In this document: positions 33,253 to 41,969 of the stretch, one piece after another
Position numbering within the stretch: position 1 is the first letter of the stretch
Layout of the letters: each line of letters starts with the position of its first letter
The notes under the pieces: model-generated
Database searches by the model: none
Told to the model about the DNA's origin: nothing
The model's input: the letters and a program-made list of their open reading frames with translations, nothing else
NCBI GenBank assembly: GCA_934565425.1
Contig: CAKTHW010000002.1
Span: 1-56,402, forward strand
DNA: 56,402 nt
Reading direction: 5' to 3'
Origin: an uncultured Oscillospiraceae bacterium
GTDB taxonomy: Bacteria > Bacillota > Clostridia > Oscillospirales > Oscillospiraceae
Translations under genes and position numbers: made by a program

Positions 33253-33281
33253 TTGATTTTCCCAGACAAAAAAGCTAAAAT
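33253..33281 (+). promoter_or_regulatory. Promoter of the AMP-binding synthetase gene
   Basis: TTGATT (33253-33258), 17 bp, TAAAAT (33276-33281), 78 bp before the start. Confidence 0.6.
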
Positions 33282-33358
33282 AAAAGGGATCGTATCGGCT
33301 GCACCATAGCAGCCAGTTAGCTATCCTTCTAAGAACGAGAAATGAGGCTAAGAAATCC

Positions 33359-35092
33359 ATGAGCAAAGAAAAACGCAGAGCACCGGCGCCCAACCCCATC
33401 AAGGCCCTGCTCTTTCAAAACAAACACTACGCACCCCCTGAGTCCTTCCCCGTCTACCACACCATGCGGGAGATGCTGGAGCGGAACGCCGCTGTGCGTC
33501 CCGATGACGTGGCCTTCCAGTACCTGAAGGGCCGCAAAGAGATGGTCAGCCATACCTACGCCGAGTTCTACCAGACCGTGGTCTACCTGGGCACCTATAT
33601 GCTCAAGCGCGGCATCCGCGGCCGGAAGATCGCCCTGGTGGGCGAGAACTCCTACGAGTGGCTCCTGTGCTACTTCGCCATTGTCACCACCGGCAACGTG
33701 GCCGTCCTGGTGGCCAAAGACGCCACCCCGGCGGAAGCATCCACCCTCATCTTCCAGAGCGAAGCGGACGTGGTGGTCACCTCCCGCAAGTACCCCTACG
33801 AGAAGGAACTGCTGGCACAGAAGCTGGTCAAGAACAAGTATTGCTTCAGCATGCGGGAGTTCGACGAGTGGGAGGAAAAGGGCAAGCAGTTCTATGAAAA
33901 GGGCCGCAATCTGTACGACAAAGTGACCCTGGATCCGGAAGCCCTCAGCACCATCTTCTTTACCTCCGGCACCTCCGGCACCAGCAAGGGCGTCATGCTC
34001 TCCCAGCGGAACCTGCTCTCCAACGTCAACGACGCCCCCCAGGTCTTCCAGCCCGAAGGCCCCACCCTGGCCATCCTGCCTTTCACCCACGTCTTTGGCC
34101 TGAGCACCGCTGTGTTGATGATGTTCTACTACGGTTACCCCATCGTCATCAGCAATGGCCTGTCCTCCTTCATGCGGGAGCTGTCCATCGTCAAGCCCAA
34201 TATCCTCTTCCTGGTGCCCCTCTTCGTGGAGACCTTCTCCAACACCATCTGGCGCACCGCCCAGAAGCAGGGTCAGACCCGCACCCTCCGCCTGGCCCTC
34301 ACTGCCAGCAACACCATGCTCAAGTTCGGTCTGGATCGCCGGGAAAAATTCTTCTCCTCCATTCTGGAGAAGTTCGGCGGCAACCTGAAATATATCATCT
34401 GCGGCGGCGCTCCCCTGGATCCCCGCTATATCAAGGAGTTCCGTGCCATGGGCATCGACCTGATGCTGGGCTACGGCATCACCGAATGTTCCCCTATCGT
34501 CTCCGTCAACGCCGACCTCAACGGCCGCCGTGCAGCGGACGAGACGGTCGGTTGGACATTCCCCAGCGTGGAAGTGAAGATCGACCAGCCTGACTACACC
34601 GGCAGCGGGGAAGTGCTGGTTCGCGGCGACAATGTCATGATGGGCTACTATAACGACCCCTATTCCACTGCCGACGTGTTCACCGACGGCTGGTTCCGCA
34701 CCGGTGACCTGGGGCACCTGAATAAGGACGGTTCTCTGACCATCACCGGCCGGAAGAAAAACCTGATCATCCTGTCCAACGGCGAGAACGTCTCCCCTGA
34801 AGAGATCGAGTACCAGCTGGCACGCATCCCCGAGATCAAGGAAGTGGTGGTGTACACCGAAAGCAACCTGATCGTGGCGGAGATCTTCCCGGAAGAAAAC
34901 GAGATGACTGACGCCGACCTGAAGGCTGTCCTCCAGGAGCGCATCAACGACTACAATGCCCACCAGCCCAGCCATAAGCGGGTCAATAAGGTCAAGATTC
35001 GCAAGAGCGAGTTCGAAAAGACCACCACCCACAAGATCAAGCGCTATAAGGTGCTGGAAAAGAGCAAAAAAGAGCACGAAAAGGAATCCTAA
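33359..35092 (+). CDS. AMP-binding enzyme, long-chain acyl-CoA/ACP synthetase-like
   Basis: A 577-residue ANL-superfamily enzyme that activates a carboxylic acid, probably a fatty acid, as acyl-AMP. The A3 loop FFTSGTSGTSKGVMLS is near residue 200, GYGITECSP near 375, GWFRTGDLGHL near 442 and GRKKNLIILSNGENVSPEEIE near 465. The C-terminal lysine segment TTTHKIKRYKV is present. The extended N-terminus and absence of a phosphopantetheine domain favour an acyl-CoA or acyl-ACP synthetase over an NRPS module. The ATG at 33359 has a weak site (GAGG). A single gene between a promoter and a terminator. Confidence 0.88.
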   Translation: MSKEKRRAPAPNPIKALLFQNKHYAPPESFPVYHTMREMLERNAAVRPDDVAFQYLKGRKEMVSHTYAEFYQTVVYLGTYMLKRGIRGRKIALVGENSYEWLLCYFAIVTTGNVAVLVAKDATPAEASTLIFQSEADVVVTSRKYPYEKELLAQKLVKNKYCFSMREFDEWEEKGKQFYEKGRNLYDKVTLDPEALSTIFFTSGTSGTSKGVMLSQRNLLSNVNDAPQVFQPEGPTLAILPFTHVFGLSTAVLMMFYYGYPIVISNGLSSFMRELSIVKPNILFLVPLFVETFSNTIWRTAQKQGQTRTLRLALTASNTMLKFGLDRREKFFSSILEKFGGNLKYIICGGAPLDPRYIKEFRAMGIDLMLGYGITECSPIVSVNADLNGRRAADETVGWTFPSVEVKIDQPDYTGSGEVLVRGDNVMMGYYNDPYSTADVFTDGWFRTGDLGHLNKDGSLTITGRKKNLIILSNGENVSPEEIEYQLARIPEIKEVVVYTESNLIVAEIFPEENEMTDADLKAVLQERINDYNAHQPSHKRVNKVKIRKSEFEKTTTHKIKRYKVLEKSKKEHEKES

Positions 35093-35100
35093 ACGACAAA

Positions 35101-35137
35101 AACGGGAACGCTAGATAGCGTTCCCGTTCTCTTTTTT
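35101..35137. terminator. Bidirectional terminator after the acyl synthetase
   Basis: A 13-bp perfect stem, AACGGGAACGCTA (35101-35113) with TAGCGTTCCCGTT (35116-35128), then CTCTTTTTTC. It also ends the convergent GNAT/trmB unit. Confidence 0.9.
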
Positions 35138-35147
35138 CACAAGCTTG

Positions 35148-35630
35148 TTAAAAAACCAAGCGCATTTCGTACCAGATTGCTCCGCCGTGGACGGATTCCG
35201 ACTTGCCGTAATCCACAAAGCCAAACTTGGCATAGTAATGTACCAGCTTGTCCTTGCAGGTCAGCACCAGCCCCTTCCGACCCTGTGCTTTGGCGTCCGC
35301 AATGACCCGCTCCAGCACCTGGCCGGCACAGCCGCGCTTGCGGTAGTCCGGAATGGTGTTGACGCCGAAGATCATCTGCCATTCCCCCTTGGGGTCGTGG
35401 AGGGTGGGGGCTTCGTACATCTCGTCGGTGAGCACCGGCGTGGCGCTGACCATCCCATCCACAAAGCTCACCAGCTTGTCCCCGTCAAAGAGGAGCCAAA
35501 AGTGATCTGCATAGGCGGCCAGCCGCCCCTGAATGGTGGCCTTGTCCGCTGCCTCCGCCGCCGGGAAGCACTGGGCTTCCACCGCTGCCAGCGCGTCCAG
35601 ATCCGCCATGGTACCTGTCCGAATCTTCAC
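35148..35630 (-). CDS. GNAT-family N-acetyltransferase
   Basis: A 160-residue acetyltransferase of the GNAT fold. The acetyl-CoA pyrophosphate loop is RKRGCAGQVLERVI near residue 97, preceded by the INTIP-type strand and followed by the YYAKFGFVDYGKS signature. The start is a GTG at 35630, overlapping the trmB stop by 4 nt (GTGA), which implies translational coupling to trmB. The substrate is unknown. Confidence 0.88.
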   Translation of the reverse strand: MKIRTGTMADLDALAAVEAQCFPAAEAADKATIQGRLAAYADHFWLLFDGDKLVSFVDGMVSATPVLTDEMYEAPTLHDPKGEWQMIFGVNTIPDYRKRGCAGQVLERVIADAKAQGRKGLVLTCKDKLVHYYAKFGFVDYGKSESVHGGAIWYEMRLVF

Positions 35631-36451
35631 GATTCCTCATCTCCTTTGTCTTCCGTCGGCTGCCCTTCCAGCTGTGCCAACAGTGCTTCGCTGAGCTTCA
35701 CTCGACCTCGATTTTCCCACAGCACGTTGTCCATGCCGTAGGGGATGTGATCCAATTCGTCCGGCAGATAGTCTAGCAGCGACAGCAGGGGCGGTTCCAC
35801 CAGCTCGGTGGGCAGCTCCACCTTGGTGGCCACACAGCGGTGAATTTTGACACCTTCCGCCACAAACCGCGCCTCGTAGTCGGTCATGATGATGTCGGAA
35901 TACTCCTTGTGCAGGTCGTAGGTCACTTCGCTCAGGGCGTAGCCCGCCCGTTCAAATTGGGTCAGGGAGAAATCGAACAGGGGACGGTTGTCCGTCTTGA
36001 ACTCGATCACCCCGCCATCCTTCAAAAAGTCCCGATACGAGCGCAGGAACCCCTCATAGGTCAGCCGCCGCTTGGCGTGCTTCTTGCTGGGCCAGGGGTC
36101 GCAAAAGTTGATGTACATCCGATCCACCTCGCCGGGGGCGAACATGTCACCCAGCTGAGCGGCGTCATCGCAGACGAACACCACATTGTGCAGCTCCCGC
36201 CGCATCCCCTTTTCCATGGCCAGCAGCAGACAGTCCGCCACCCGTTCCACCGCCACAAAGAGCTGGTCAGGATGGGCCGCAGCGGTCTCCACCGTGAAGG
36301 TGCCCTTGCCACAGCCAATCTCTAAGCAAAGCTCACAGTCCGGCGTCAGCCACTCCCGCCAGCGACCGCGCATCGCGTAGGGGTCTTTCTCCTGGACGGC
36401 GGCGCAGCGTTCCATACGGGGGATCAGGTTTTTCTTTTTACGCATTCTCAT
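35627..36451 (-). CDS. trmB: tRNA (guanine-N7-)-methyltransferase with C-terminal extension
   Basis: A 274-residue SAM-dependent enzyme that makes m7G46 in tRNA. The SAM site LEIGCGKGTFTVE is near residue 42, and FCDPWPSKKHAKRRL near 118 plus the EFKTDNRPLFDFS region near 155 carry the catalytic and tRNA-binding residues. After the normal end (about 215) there is an extra segment of about 60 residues (LLDYLPDELDHIPYGMDN and onward) not usual in the family. The ATG at 36451 fits best; its site is modest (GAGG). Confidence 0.92.
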   Translation of the reverse strand: MRMRKKKNLIPRMERCAAVQEKDPYAMRGRWREWLTPDCELCLEIGCGKGTFTVETAAAHPDQLFVAVERVADCLLLAMEKGMRRELHNVVFVCDDAAQLGDMFAPGEVDRMYINFCDPWPSKKHAKRRLTYEGFLRSYRDFLKDGGVIEFKTDNRPLFDFSLTQFERAGYALSEVTYDLHKEYSDIIMTDYEARFVAEGVKIHRCVATKVELPTELVEPPLLSLLDYLPDELDHIPYGMDNVLWENRGRVKLSEALLAQLEGQPTEDKGDEES

Positions 36452-36567
36452 AGCAGAAACCTCAATTTCTTTTCCAAGCATTCACCCCGCTATCATACCA
36501 CAAACCACCGTTCCAGGGCAATGATTCCGACGGAATTCTCGGAAACGAGGACAGGCGCAAAAAATGG

Positions 36568-36596
36568 TTGCGCCTGACAAGGGATTGTGCTATACT
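36568..36596 (+). promoter_or_regulatory. Promoter of tRNA-Pro
   Basis: TTGCGC (36568-36573), 17 bp, TATACT (36591-36596) with an extended TGC. Confidence 0.7.
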
Positions 36597-36613
36597 ATAA
36601 TATGAAGGAATTT

Positions 36614-36689
36614 CCGGGTGTAGCGCAGTTGGTAGCGCGCCAGCTTTGGGAGCTGGATGTCGTGCGTTCGAGTCGCACCACTCGGACCA
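36614..36689 (+). tRNA. tRNA-Pro, anticodon UGG
   Basis: A complete cloverleaf of 76 nt. The acceptor CCGGGTG pairs with CACTCGG, followed by A and an encoded CCA. The D arm contains AGTTGGTA, and the anticodon stem CCAGC/GCTGG encloses TTTGGGA with anticodon TGG. The T arm GTGCG-TTCGAGT-CGCAC is canonical. Its own promoter precedes it and a terminator follows. Confidence 0.97.
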
Positions 36690-36696
36690 GAAGAAG

Positions 36697-36740
36697 ACTC
36701 CTATCTTGACGTGATCGTGTCCGGATAGGAGTTTTTGTTT
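36697..36740 (+). terminator. Terminator after tRNA-Pro
   Basis: ACTCCTATC (36697-36705) pairs with GATAGGAGT (36724-36732) across an 18-nt loop, then TTTTG. It lies 35 bp before the next start codon, so that gene needs read-through or its own promoter. Confidence 0.75.
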
Positions 36741-36774
36741 TGGAAGGAAAACCAAAGAGAGAAAGGAGAAACAA

Positions 36775-37623
36775 ATGAAAAAGGCTTATCAAAAGAAGGC
36801 TGTGGCGGTCATCATCCCCATCCTTGTGGCGCTGTTGTCCATTTTCCTGCTGACCAGGATTGCGACTTCCTCGGCGATTCATCAAACGTCGATCGACGCG
36901 TTGCAGCATAAGCAGGACACCGTGTTAGAACTGACTGCTGCTTCCACCGCCGCCTCGGCAGCCATCACGCTGTTGCCGGGGGATACGGCGACCCCCATCG
37001 CGGAGAAATTGGCGGATTTGAGTTCGCACTTTATGGTGGTGCTCTGCGCCATCTTTTTGGAAAAGTACTTATTGACCATCACAGGCTACGCGGCGTTCCG
37101 CATCCTCATCCCAGCGGCGTGCCTGTGCTACATCCTGTCCGTATTCCTGAAACGGAACCTGTTTGTACAGCTGTGCAAAAGACTCACCATCTTCGCCATT
37201 GCCATCGTCCTGGTCATCCCGGCTAGCGTGGGCATTTCCAATATGATCGAAGCGACCTACGAGACATCCATTCAAACCACCATAGCCAATGCCAAAGATG
37301 CTGCCGCTTCGGTCAGCAGTGAGGATCAGTCGGCGGCGGAAGAGGAAGACAGCGGCTTTTGGGACGGGTTGATCTCCAAGGTGACCGACGGTATTTCCGG
37401 CGCAGTGTCCAAAGCGGTGGAAAAGCTGAGCGGCGTCCTCAATGGCTTCATCGAGGCGTTGGCGGTTATGATCGTCACCTCCTGTGTCATCCCCATCCTG
37501 GTCATGCTGTTCTTCTTGTGGCTCATCCGAATCGTGGTGGGAATCGACCTGCCGACAAACGGACGAAAGATGTACTATGGCGTAAAGGGTAAATTCCACA
37601 GAAAAACAAAGACTCCGGTCTGA
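36775..37623 (+). CDS. Multipass membrane protein of unknown function
   Basis: A 282-residue protein. Hydrophobic helices lie at about 10-28, 85-103, 107-125, 137-157 and 225-255. An acidic, Ser-rich loop (about 175-195, SSEDQSAAEEEDSG) precedes an amphipathic stretch (GLISKVTDGISGAVSKAVEKLSGVLNGF). The C-terminus is basic and cytosolic. The ATG at 36775 follows AAAGGAG. I recognise no family; no catalytic motif was seen. It stands alone between the tRNA-Pro terminator and a bidirectional terminator. Confidence 0.75.
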   Translation: MKKAYQKKAVAVIIPILVALLSIFLLTRIATSSAIHQTSIDALQHKQDTVLELTAASTAASAAITLLPGDTATPIAEKLADLSSHFMVVLCAIFLEKYLLTITGYAAFRILIPAACLCYILSVFLKRNLFVQLCKRLTIFAIAIVLVIPASVGISNMIEATYETSIQTTIANAKDAAASVSSEDQSAAEEEDSGFWDGLISKVTDGISGAVSKAVEKLSGVLNGFIEALAVMIVTSCVIPILVMLFFLWLIRIVVGIDLPTNGRKMYYGVKGKFHRKTKTPV

Positions 37624-37631
37624 ACAGAAAG

Positions 37632-37662
37632 AAAAAACCGTCGATAGCATCGACGGTTTTTT
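37632..37662. terminator. Bidirectional terminator between the membrane protein and SulP genes
   Basis: AAAAAACCGTCGAT with ATCGACGGTTTTTT (37632-37645 / 37649-37662), loop AGC. Confidence 0.92.
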
Positions 37663-37663
37663 C

Positions 37664-39799
37664 TTAATCGTGCTGCTCCCGCTGAAACCGCTCCCGCACC
37701 TCCTCCAAGTGTCGGCTGGTCTCCGGATACCGCTCCTTCAAATAGTGCGCCAGCGCCTGCCGGTGCTCTGCCAGCTGTTGGGATACCTCCGGGTACTCCT
37801 CACGCAGCTTGGCGGCGATCTCCTCTCGCTCCTGTTCCAGCGCAGAGAACACTTCGCCCTCCGACCGCTCCAGCAGCTTGGCCAGCTCTGCAAGATGCTC
37901 CTCCAGGTGGGCCAACACATCGTCCCGATCCATCACGCCCTGCCAGCGACCACTGTGCAGCAGGCGCACCAGGGCGTAGGCGCGCTCCTCCTTGTTGGTG
38001 TGGGCCAGGGTGTCGATGAGCTGATCGGTCAGGTGCTCCATCTCTGTCTCGGCGTCCTTGCCGTAGGCCCACTCGATCTCCTGGCTGTACCGCAGCAGCT
38101 CCGGCACCGTCCGACGCAGCCCAGTGGGGATGAGCCGCAGCAGCCGTTCCTGTACGATACCGGCATCCAGCAGCGCGGCGTACATGGTGCGGTGTACCGC
38201 CCCCTCGTCCACCAGCTCACCGGCACCGAACCGGCGCAGCTCGTCATTGACCTGGCCGATGTGCTCGGTGAGATAGAATCGGATGCCGCGGGCTTTCAGC
38301 TTTCGATACAGCATCACTAGCCGGTCAGCGGCAGACACATCCACACTGACGATGCCGCTGGCGTCCACGATGATCGCTTTGGTGTCCGGCGTGATGGCGT
38401 CCTCCAAATCCTGCTGGAACAGCGCTACGTTGGCAAAGAACAGGCTCCCGCTGAACCGGTACAGCACTACATGGGGCAGGGGTTGCGCATCACCCATCCG
38501 GTCTAAGGGATAGAAACCGGGGTGATCGGGGATGACCCCCAAAAAGTCCCGGCGCGGCTGGGAACTGCGCAGGATGACGTCGGCGAAGGAGAGCACCACG
38601 CCGATGACCACGCCATAGATGGTGCCCAGTACCAGCACCCCAGCGAAAGCACCCATAAAAATGTAGAATTCCTTCCGGTTGGCCTGGAACAGCCGGTGCG
38701 CCAAGTCAAATTCCACTGCCCCCAGCAGAGCGGAGATAACGATAGCGGTCAAAATGGGCACAGGCAGATACTGAATGAACCCGGTGCAAAAGAGCAGCAC
38801 CGCCCCCATAAGGACAGCCGCCACCAGAGAGACCAGCTGGGTGCGCCCACCGAACTGCTCGTTCATAGACGAGCGGGACACGCTGCCGTTCACCGGGCAG
38901 CATCCCACCAGGCAGGCGGCGAAATTGGCCAGGGAAAAGCTCAAAATCTCCCGGTTGTCGCTGAGCTGGTAGTCGTTGCGCAGGGCAAAGCTGTTTTCTG
39001 CCAGCAGCGTCTCCGCCATGATGACGATGGCCACCGACAAGCTCATGCCCAGCCCCTTCACCGGCGTCAGCAGGGAAAAATCGGGCAGATGCAGTCCCGG
39101 CAGCCCCGGTGCCACCGGAGACAGGCAGGGGACACCGCGTCCCGCCAAATCAAACCAAGCGGAAGCGGCGGCACCGGCCACCATGATGAGGATGGCCATG
39201 GGGAACTTGGGCAAAAACCGCTTCGCCAGCAGCAAAATGGCCAGCGCAGCCACCCCCAGCCCCAGGGACAGCCAGTGGATGGACTGACCGGCGACGAGGA
39301 TGTGCTCCACCAGCTCCAATAGCTCTCCCGTCCCGGCAGCGTGCCCCATGAGCTTGGGCACCTGCATGAGGATGATGGTGCAGCAAATTCCGCTGATAAA
39401 GCCACCCATGACGGGTGCCGAGATGAAATTGAGCACTTTTCCCGCCTTTAGTAGGGCGAACAGCAACAGCCATACCCCCGTATAAAAGGCCAGCAGCGGC
39501 ACCATGGCGATAGCACCCTCCGAGCCGAGCGGAATACCCAATCCCACCACCATACTGCCCACCATGGCCGCCGGAGCGGCGTCCACGCCAAAGATGAACT
39601 GGGGAGAGGTGGAGAAGAGGGCGAACAAAAGGACCGGCAGCACCGACCCGTACAGGCCGTAGGCCGCTGGCAGACCGGCGATCTGGGCGTAGCCCATGGC
39701 GATGGGGATGGAGACCGCGGCGATGACCACACCGGACAACAAGTCCTGCCGGAGATAGCGCCGCTGATAACCGGACAGGGTTTTGAGCAAAACGTTCAT
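37664..39799 (-). CDS. SulP-family anion transporter with STAS domain and long charged C-terminal tail
   Basis: A 711-residue inner-membrane transporter. Residues 1-410 carry the SulP transport domain (YAQIAGLPAAYGLYGS near 40; NGSVSRSSMNEQFGGRTQ near 305). A STAS domain follows at about 435-545 (VVLYRFSGSLFFANVALF, IIVDASGIVSVDVSAADRL). Beyond it an extra tail of about 160 residues is helical and heavily charged, with heptad-like Leu/Glu/Arg repeats near the end (HLEEHLAELAKLLERSEG, LREEYPEVSQQLAEHRQAL, LKERYPETSRHLEEVRERF), suggesting a coiled coil. Relatives carry sulfate, bicarbonate or dicarboxylates; the substrate here is not shown. The ATG at 39799 follows AAAGGAG. Confidence 0.9.
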   Translation of the reverse strand: MNVLLKTLSGYQRRYLRQDLLSGVVIAAVSIPIAMGYAQIAGLPAAYGLYGSVLPVLLFALFSTSPQFIFGVDAAPAAMVGSMVVGLGIPLGSEGAIAMVPLLAFYTGVWLLLFALLKAGKVLNFISAPVMGGFISGICCTIILMQVPKLMGHAAGTGELLELVEHILVAGQSIHWLSLGLGVAALAILLLAKRFLPKFPMAILIMVAGAAASAWFDLAGRGVPCLSPVAPGLPGLHLPDFSLLTPVKGLGMSLSVAIVIMAETLLAENSFALRNDYQLSDNREILSFSLANFAACLVGCCPVNGSVSRSSMNEQFGGRTQLVSLVAAVLMGAVLLFCTGFIQYLPVPILTAIVISALLGAVEFDLAHRLFQANRKEFYIFMGAFAGVLVLGTIYGVVIGVVLSFADVILRSSQPRRDFLGVIPDHPGFYPLDRMGDAQPLPHVVLYRFSGSLFFANVALFQQDLEDAITPDTKAIIVDASGIVSVDVSAADRLVMLYRKLKARGIRFYLTEHIGQVNDELRRFGAGELVDEGAVHRTMYAALLDAGIVQERLLRLIPTGLRRTVPELLRYSQEIEWAYGKDAETEMEHLTDQLIDTLAHTNKEERAYALVRLLHSGRWQGVMDRDDVLAHLEEHLAELAKLLERSEGEVFSALEQEREEIAAKLREEYPEVSQQLAEHRQALAHYLKERYPETSRHLEEVRERFQREQHD

Positions 39800-39829
39800 G
39801 GGGTAGAAACTCCTTTCGGAACAAAGAGA

Positions 39830-39852
39830 ACGGGACGGCAGTACCGTCCCGT
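39830..39852 (-). terminator. Terminator-like hairpin after the YbjN-like gene
   Basis: ACGGGACGG with CCGTCCCGT (39830-39838 / 39844-39852), loop CAGTA; the minus-strand tail is only T-rich (TCTCTTTGTT). Confidence 0.55.
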
Positions 39853-39865
39853 CGTTGGGAGACTG

Positions 39866-40783
39866 TTAGGGTTGGGGGGAGAGATAGGCGACAAAGCGGG
39901 GCAATGCCTGCTCCAGCGCGTCTGCGGTGTAGGTGAGTCGGGCGTGGAACGTCTCCAACTGGTCAACGTTGTCCAGCACCAGGTGAGAACGGCAGCACAG
40001 CCGCTCGTCCTCCGCCACGAAGAAGGTCACGAACTGGGCGTCCCGGTTGCACTGGTTGCACACCTTCAGCGCGTCCGCCATCTGCCAGGGGCGGATGTGA
40101 CCCGAAGTGGCACAGCAGATGGAGACGTCTTGTGGGGAAAAGCGGAGCAAAACGTGCAGTCCGTCCAGCGAGAATGCCAAAGGCTCCTCTGCGCCGCAGC
40201 CATCCGGCGCAATGCCAAGGGATTCCATTACCTGCCCACGAAAGGTGGGAGTGGTCGTCACGGTGTCCTCCGTCAGCCAATCGAAGAACACCTGAAAATC
40301 ACCCTCGCCACCAGCGGCAAAAGCCACCCGGAGCAGGTCGGCAAACGACTCCGCCCGTCGCTTTGCCACTGCAAAATGGAAGCAGCTGTCGCTGCGTCCT
40401 TCCACTAAGACCACACCATAGGGGCAGTCCCGCACCATCAGATACTCAATGGCGTCCTCGCCCACCAGGTCACTTTCGTCAGACAGATGCTCAGAAATCT
40501 CCGGAAATCCCATCCGTTCCGCCACCCGGTTGAACCGACCGGCGATCACGTCCAGCGGGTCCGTCCAGTCGTGCCAGGCGCACCAGTGGGCCTCGTCCAG
40601 CGCGTGGAGCACCGCCCAGGCAAGACAGTCGTTCCAGACCTCGCCCATCTCGTGGGCACGGGCCGCCGCCCAAATCTGTGGGAAATCCACCTCCGGGATA
40701 CCGAGAAAAGTGAACGCACCTTCATACGCAGCCTGCACCTCCGCCGACAACGGACGCAGAGAGACTCCTTCTGTGAATTCCAT
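39866..40783 (-). CDS. Hypothetical protein with a YbjN-like C-terminal region
   Basis: A 305-residue soluble protein. The last 100 or so residues (VLLRFSPQDVSICCATSGHIRP, then ALKVCNQCNRDAQFVTFFVAEDERLCCRSHLVLD) have the strand-helix layout of YbjN/CesT-like domains, often linked to protein binding. The N-terminal 190 residues are rich in Trp and acidic residues and match nothing I know. The ATG at 40783 follows GGGAGG; a longer reading to 40840 is less likely. It lies between azlCD and the SulP gene in the same direction. Confidence 0.65.
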   Translation of the reverse strand: MEFTEGVSLRPLSAEVQAAYEGAFTFLGIPEVDFPQIWAAARAHEMGEVWNDCLAWAVLHALDEAHWCAWHDWTDPLDVIAGRFNRVAERMGFPEISEHLSDESDLVGEDAIEYLMVRDCPYGVVLVEGRSDSCFHFAVAKRRAESFADLLRVAFAAGGEGDFQVFFDWLTEDTVTTTPTFRGQVMESLGIAPDGCGAEEPLAFSLDGLHVLLRFSPQDVSICCATSGHIRPWQMADALKVCNQCNRDAQFVTFFVAEDERLCCRSHLVLDNVDQLETFHARLTYTADALEQALPRFVAYLSPQP

Positions 40784-40823
40784 ACAGCACCTCCCTTTTT
40801 TGGTCATCCATATGGTAACATAT

Positions 40824-40855
40824 CCCCCCTCTAAATGCAATGAAATAGAGGGGGG
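40824..40855. other. GC-rich hairpin between azlD and the YbjN-like gene
   Basis: CCCCCCTCTA (40824-40833) pairs perfectly with TAGAGGGGGG (40846-40855), loop 12 nt. There is no T-run on the minus strand, so it may stabilise or insulate the mRNA rather than terminate. Confidence 0.5.
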
Positions 40856-40879
40856 ACAAAAGGGAGAGAGGATAGCAAA

Positions 40880-41206
40880 TCAGACAAAGCAGCACTGCAC
40901 CAAAACCATATGCAGCGCCGTACCAGCAACCAAGCTCAGCACCATATTCCGTTTCCAAAGGTGGACTGCCACCACGCAGGCCAGGGAGATCAGCTCCGGC
41001 AGGCCGTAGTAGGCGGTGAACAGGGCGTCCTTCAAGCAGTAGATGACCAAAAAGCCCATGACCGCCGCTGGCAGCACCCGACCCAGCCGGACGATGGCAT
41101 CCGGCAGCTTTTTCCCCTCTGGGAACATGGCGAAGGGCAGAAAACGGGTGGTCACGGTGCCCAGTACCACCACGGCGATGGTGAGGATGCGTTCTGTTAC
41201 AGTCAT
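40880..41206 (-). CDS. azlD: AzlD-family branched-chain amino acid exporter subunit
   Basis: A 108-residue membrane protein with four hydrophobic helices, the small partner of AzlC; the conserved TRFLPFAMF segment is near residue 21. AzlC and AzlD together export branched-chain amino acids or analogues such as 4-azaleucine in Bacillus. The ATG at 41206 follows AGGAGGG and overlaps the azlC stop by 4 bp (ATGA), as is typical. Confidence 0.92.
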   Translation of the reverse strand: MTVTERILTIAVVVLGTVTTRFLPFAMFPEGKKLPDAIVRLGRVLPAAVMGFLVIYCLKDALFTAYYGLPELISLACVVAVHLWKRNMVLSLVAGTALHMVLVQCCFV

Positions 41207-41901
41207 ACCAATCCCTCCTGTTCTTTGGGTTCCCGCTTGCCGTCCAGGTAGACCCAGAGGACGATGAGCGCCAGGGCGGGCAGGATGAAGTTCTTGCTGC
41301 CCAGCACCAGCAGGCACACCAGGGCGATGCCCAGCCCCATCCAGCCCGAGCGCTGTTTCTCCTTGCCCTCCAGTTGTCCCAGGAAGAGGACGGTGATGAG
41401 GGCGGTCAAGATGAAGTCCACACCGGTGGTGTCAATGGGCAGGGCGGAGCCCACCAGATAGCCCAGGGCGGCGCTGGAGACCCAGTAGATTTGATCGAGC
41501 AGGGTGATGAAGAAGTAGAACCAACCCCGATCCACCCCTTCTGGCGGGGTGATGGCACTGTTCAGAGCAAAGGTCTCGTCACACATCCCGAAGATGAGAT
41601 ACCCTTTCTTCCACCCCATGTCCCGGTACTTGCCCAGCATGGACAGGCCGTAGAAGATGTGACGGGCATTGACCATGAGGGTCATCAGCAGGGCGTTGAG
41701 CGGTTGGAAGGGGCTGACCAGCAGGTTGGCGGTGACGAATTCCATGGAGCCGGCGAAAATGAACATACTCATGGCTAAGGGGTAGAAGATGGAGAACCCA
41801 AGGCTCTTCATCAGCAGGCCGTAGGAAAGGCCTACAAAGAGGAACTCCACCCAAATGGATAAGGTGTAGGGGAAGGCCGCCCGGAGGGCTTTTCGTTTCA
41901 T
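41203..41901 (-). CDS. azlC: AzlC-family branched-chain amino acid exporter
   Basis: A 232-residue membrane protein. An FAGSMEFVTANLL motif (near 50) and NARHIFYGLSMLGKY (near 78) are hallmarks of AzlC. The C-terminal half has four more hydrophobic helices. The ATG at 41901 follows GGAG. It heads azlCD and is divergent from an XRE-cupin regulator; the 152-bp gap between them carries inverted repeats and a strong promoter. Confidence 0.93.
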   Translation of the reverse strand: MKRKALRAAFPYTLSIWVEFLFVGLSYGLLMKSLGFSIFYPLAMSMFIFAGSMEFVTANLLVSPFQPLNALLMTLMVNARHIFYGLSMLGKYRDMGWKKGYLIFGMCDETFALNSAITPPEGVDRGWFYFFITLLDQIYWVSSAALGYLVGSALPIDTTGVDFILTALITVLFLGQLEGKEKQRSGWMGLGIALVCLLVLGSKNFILPALALIVLWVYLDGKREPKEQEGLV

Positions 41902-41969
41902 CTCGTCTCAACTCCATTCTCCCTTGCCTTTCGGCCAGGGTTTCTGTATAATGATGGTATCGTATATCG

